This document shows positions 61,870 through 64,000 of a DNA stretch of 64,000 nucleotides, piece after piece. Position 1 is the stretch's first letter. Each line of letters begins with the position of its first letter. The notes under the pieces are model-generated. The model saw nothing but the letters and a program-made list of their open reading frames with translations. It ran no database searches and had not been told where the DNA came from. Origin of the DNA: Streptomyces marispadix (GTDB taxonomy: Bacteria; Actinomycetota; Actinomycetes; Streptomycetales; Streptomycetaceae); the NCBI RefSeq assembly GCF_022524345.1, contig NZ_JAKWJU010000002.1, positions 5,060,501 to 5,124,500 on the forward strand, given 5' to 3'. Both the position numbers and the translations under genes were made by a program.

Positions 61870-62589
61870 ATGGACACCGAGACGCAGCAGCAGGACGACG
61901 CGGAGCGGGACCGCTCCTCCGGCCCCCTGGGGCAGGTGTGGAGGGGATGGTCACGCTCCGCTCGTTTGTGTGCCGTTGCTGCGTCGCTGCTCAGCGGGCT
62001 GCTGCTGATCAGCGCGTTCATCGCGCAGCCTTTTTTGATCCCGTCTGCATCAATGACCCCCACGCTGGCGGTCGGTGACCGGATACTGGTGAACAAGCTT
62101 GCCTACCGAATCGGCAACTCTCCGGGCCGCGGAGACGTTGTTGTCTTCGACGGCAGGGGTTCGTTCATGGACGAGGAGGGGACGGGCGGCAATCCGGTAG
62201 CCGGTCTGTTGCGAGAGGCCGGAGCTGCGGCCGGACTTGTGAAGCCGGCCGAGACGGACTACGTCAAGCGTGTGATCGGCGTCGGCGGAGATCGGGTCCG
62301 GTGCTGCGACAAGCGCGGAAGGATCGAGGTGAACGGTGTTCCGCTGGACGAGGACTATCTGCATGACGGTGACGACCCGTCAGCCGTACCGTTCGATATC
62401 GAAGTGCCTCAAGGGCGGTTGTGGGTGATGGGCGATCACCGTTCCGACTCCAGCGACTCACGGGACCACCTCGGTGACGCGGGTGGAGGTACCGTTCCCG
62501 TGGAGCGGGTGATCGGGCGGGCCGACGGCATCGCATGGCCGACGGACCGCTGGGGAACGGTTCACGGCGGGGGAGGTGCCCATGAGTGA
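61870..62589 (+). CDS. lepB: Type I signal peptidase (first of tandem set)
   Basis: 239 aa, ATG 61870, 43 bp after rplS. A membrane serine protease removing signal peptides after export. One N-terminal TM segment (about 33-55), catalytic Ser61 in PSASMTPTL and Lys133 in DYVKRVIGVGGDRV. GDHRSDSSDSRDHLG is box E. A CC pair (RVRCCDKRG) precedes NGVPLDEDYL. It lacks a clear C-terminal TM segment. Streptomyces carry several lepB (sip) genes in a row here. Its stop overlaps the next lepB by 8 nt. Confidence 0.95.
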   Translation: MDTETQQQDDAERDRSSGPLGQVWRGWSRSARLCAVAASLLSGLLLISAFIAQPFLIPSASMTPTLAVGDRILVNKLAYRIGNSPGRGDVVVFDGRGSFMDEEGTGGNPVAGLLREAGAAAGLVKPAETDYVKRVIGVGGDRVRCCDKRGRIEVNGVPLDEDYLHDGDDPSAVPFDIEVPQGRLWVMGDHRSDSSDSRDHLGDAGGGTVPVERVIGRADGIAWPTDRWGTVHGGGGAHE

Positions 62590-64000
62590 CAGGGTCGGCC
62601 CCGCGCGCCGATACGACTACGGCGTACCGAGCGACTACGACGACGAGCCCTACGACGGCCGCTACAACCGGCCTGCCCCCAACGGCGGTGGCGACTACGC
62701 CGGTTCGAACGGCTACGGCGATCCCAACGCCAACGGCGCCCAGAACGGCAACGGTTACGGCAGCGCAGGCGCCAACGGCTACCCGAACGGCAACGGTTAC
62801 GGCAGCCCGAACGGCAACGGCGCGGTGCCCTACTCCGGCTTCACCGGACGCAACGGCGGCCCCGACGGCTCCGACTACTACTCCGGCGACTACGACTACA
62901 CCGAGCCGTACGAGTACTTCGGGCGCTCCCAGGGCACCCGCGCGCCCAACGGCGCCCCCGGCGGCGACGGTTACCAGGTCCCCAACGGCTACGGCTACGG
63001 AGCGCCCAGCGGCAACGGCCTCGGCGCGTCCCCCACCGGCACGAACCCCCGCGTACCGTCACCGGCGAGCTTCCCGCCCAACGCCCCACTTCCGCCGCCG
63101 CAGGTGAGTTCCGGCGAGACCATGAAGCTGAGTGTCTACTCGGCACGGCTTCTGGATCTGCCCGGCCGCGAGACCAGGGACGAAAGGCTCGGCATCCCGC
63201 CCGGTCCGAGCGGCGGGCGTGCCGAGCGCCGGCGTGCGGCGAAGCGCGTCAAGCGGCGCAGACGTCTGTCGGTGACGAAGGAGATACCGATCCTCGTCGG
63301 TGTCGCCCTCGTCATTGCCCTTGTGCTGAAAACTTTCCTCGTTCAGGCGTTCGTGATCCCGTCGGGTTCGATGGAGCAGACGATCCGGATCGGCGACCGC
63401 GTCCTGGTGGACAAGCTGACGCCCTGGTTCGGTACGAAACCGGAACGCGGCGACGTGGTCGTCTTCGAGGACCCGGGCGGCTGGCTGCCCGCGGAGGAGA
63501 AGAAGCGCAAGGAAGACCCCGTCGGCGTCAAACAGGGCAAGGAGTTCCTGACCTTCATCGGCCTCCTGCCCTCCGACGACGAGCAGGACCTGATCAAACG
63601 TGTCATCGCCGTCGGCGGCGACAAGGTCAAGTGCTGCAACGCGCAGGGCAAGGTCACGGTCAACGGCAAGCCGCTCCAGGAGCCCTACATCAACCCGGGC
63701 AACAAGCCCTCGGAGATCAAGTTCGACGTCAACGTGCCGAACGGCCGCGTGTTCGTGATGGGCGACCACCGCGCCAACTCGGCGGACTCCCGCTTCCACT
63801 TGCGCGACGAGGGCAGCGGCACCGTTCCCGAATCCCAGGTCCAGGGGCGTGCCGTCGTCATCGCCTGGCCGTTCGACCACTGGGGCAAGCTGGAGGCGTC
63901 CGACACCTTCAGCGCCGTGCCGCAGGCACCGGGCGCATCGTCGGCGGCTGGACCGATCGGGGGCGCGAACGACCGACTGACGCAATATCCGATCCCTGCG
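62582..64000 (+). CDS. lepB: Type I signal peptidase (second), with long Tyr/Asn/Gly-rich N-terminus; 3' end outside window
   Basis: At least 473 aa from ATG 62582; no stop before the window end. The catalytic core begins with one TM helix (about residues 236-255, IPILVGVALVIALVLKTFLV), then Ser263 in IPSGSMEQT and Lys339 in DLIKRVIAVGGDKV, GDHRANSADSRFH as box E, and the same CC pair as its upstream paralogue. Unusual: about 150 N-terminal residues built from NGNGYG, YDYG and DYDY-like repeats, then a Lys/Arg-rich segment before the membrane. This cytoplasmic region looks disordered and prion-like, far longer than in typical signal peptidases. The visible C-terminus is Ala/Gly/Pro-rich. Confidence 0.93.
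   Translation, partial: MSDRVGPARRYDYGVPSDYDDEPYDGRYNRPAPNGGGDYAGSNGYGDPNANGAQNGNGYGSAGANGYPNGNGYGSPNGNGAVPYSGFTGRNGGPDGSDYYSGDYDYTEPYEYFGRSQGTRAPNGAPGGDGYQVPNGYGYGAPSGNGLGASPTGTNPRVPSPASFPPNAPLPPPQVSSGETMKLSVYSARLLDLPGRETRDERLGIPPGPSGGRAERRRAAKRVKRRRRLSVTKEIPILVGVALVIALVLKTFLVQAFVIPSGSMEQTIRIGDRVLVDKLTPWFGTKPERGDVVVFEDPGGWLPAEEKKRKEDPVGVKQGKEFLTFIGLLPSDDEQDLIKRVIAVGGDKVKCCNAQGKVTVNGKPLQEPYINPGNKPSEIKFDVNVPNGRVFVMGDHRANSADSRFHLRDEGSGTVPESQVQGRAVVIAWPFDHWGKLEASDTFSAVPQAPGASSAAGPIGGANDRLTQYPIPA

Overview
The window is a very GC-rich stretch of actinomycete chromosome, almost certainly from Streptomyces or a close relative. Evidence: GTG/TTG starts with purine-rich ribosome sites, extreme third-position GC, near absence of TTA codons, and a gene order that matches the Streptomyces core. 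That order is conservon tail / FAH hydrolase / gltX / tRNA-Gln, tRNA-Glu x2 / ndgR / leuCD / hupS / cofC / plsC / gpsA / ddlA / thiL / thiD / rpmB / DAK2 / recG / rsmD / coaD / DivIVA-like / yceD / rpmF / rnc / mutM / acyP / smc / sugar permease / ftsY / nsdA / amtB-glnK-glnD / ffh, and later rpsP / khpA / rimM / trmD / rplS / lepB / lepB. Identifications rest on reading motifs and recalled family knowledge; no database was searched.

Layout. 1-7.3 kb: end of a conservon GTPase, FAH hydrolase, gltX, three tRNAs, and divergent ndgR and leuCD. 7.3-19 kb: HupS, F420 and phospholipid genes, cell-wall precursor synthesis (ddlA), thiamine genes, rpmB and a DAK2-domain kinase preceded by a hexanucleotide microsatellite. 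19-29.7 kb: recG, split in its Walker A motif by an intein, followed by rRNA/CoA/ribosome/DNA-repair genes. 30-36.6 kb: smc, a glucose-permease-like transporter and ftsY. 36.8-44.6 kb: a primase-like protein, nsdA (frameshifted, with a TTA codon), and the nitrogen operon amtB-glnK-glnD with a GlnR-type box upstream and a frame break in glnD. 45-46.7 kb: ffh, preceded by a 19-bp tandem repeat.

46.7-58.7 kb is the accessory part: a GNAT acetyltransferase, a secreted HAD phosphatase, and a minus-strand operon of eight genes corresponding one for one to the poorly understood enterobacterial yhf operon (yhfZ, Y, U, T, php, S, X, W). It encodes a regulator, a PRD-domain protein, a membrane protein with a small partner, a phosphotriesterase-like hydrolase, two PLP enzymes and a phosphopentomutase-like enzyme. 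Several neighbours overlap by 4 nt, so they are probably translated together. A perfect 9-bp inverted repeat lies just before its first gene. 59-64 kb returns to the ribosomal protein / tRNA modification / signal peptidase core.

Most notable: a class 3 intein (Ala1, Trp-Cys-Thr signature) with a decayed LAGLIDADG domain in RecG; the complete yhf-type operon in an actinomycete; three single-nucleotide frame breaks (nsdA, glnD, yhfZ), which are either real lesions or sequence errors; and many short tandem repeats in intergenic and disordered coding regions.
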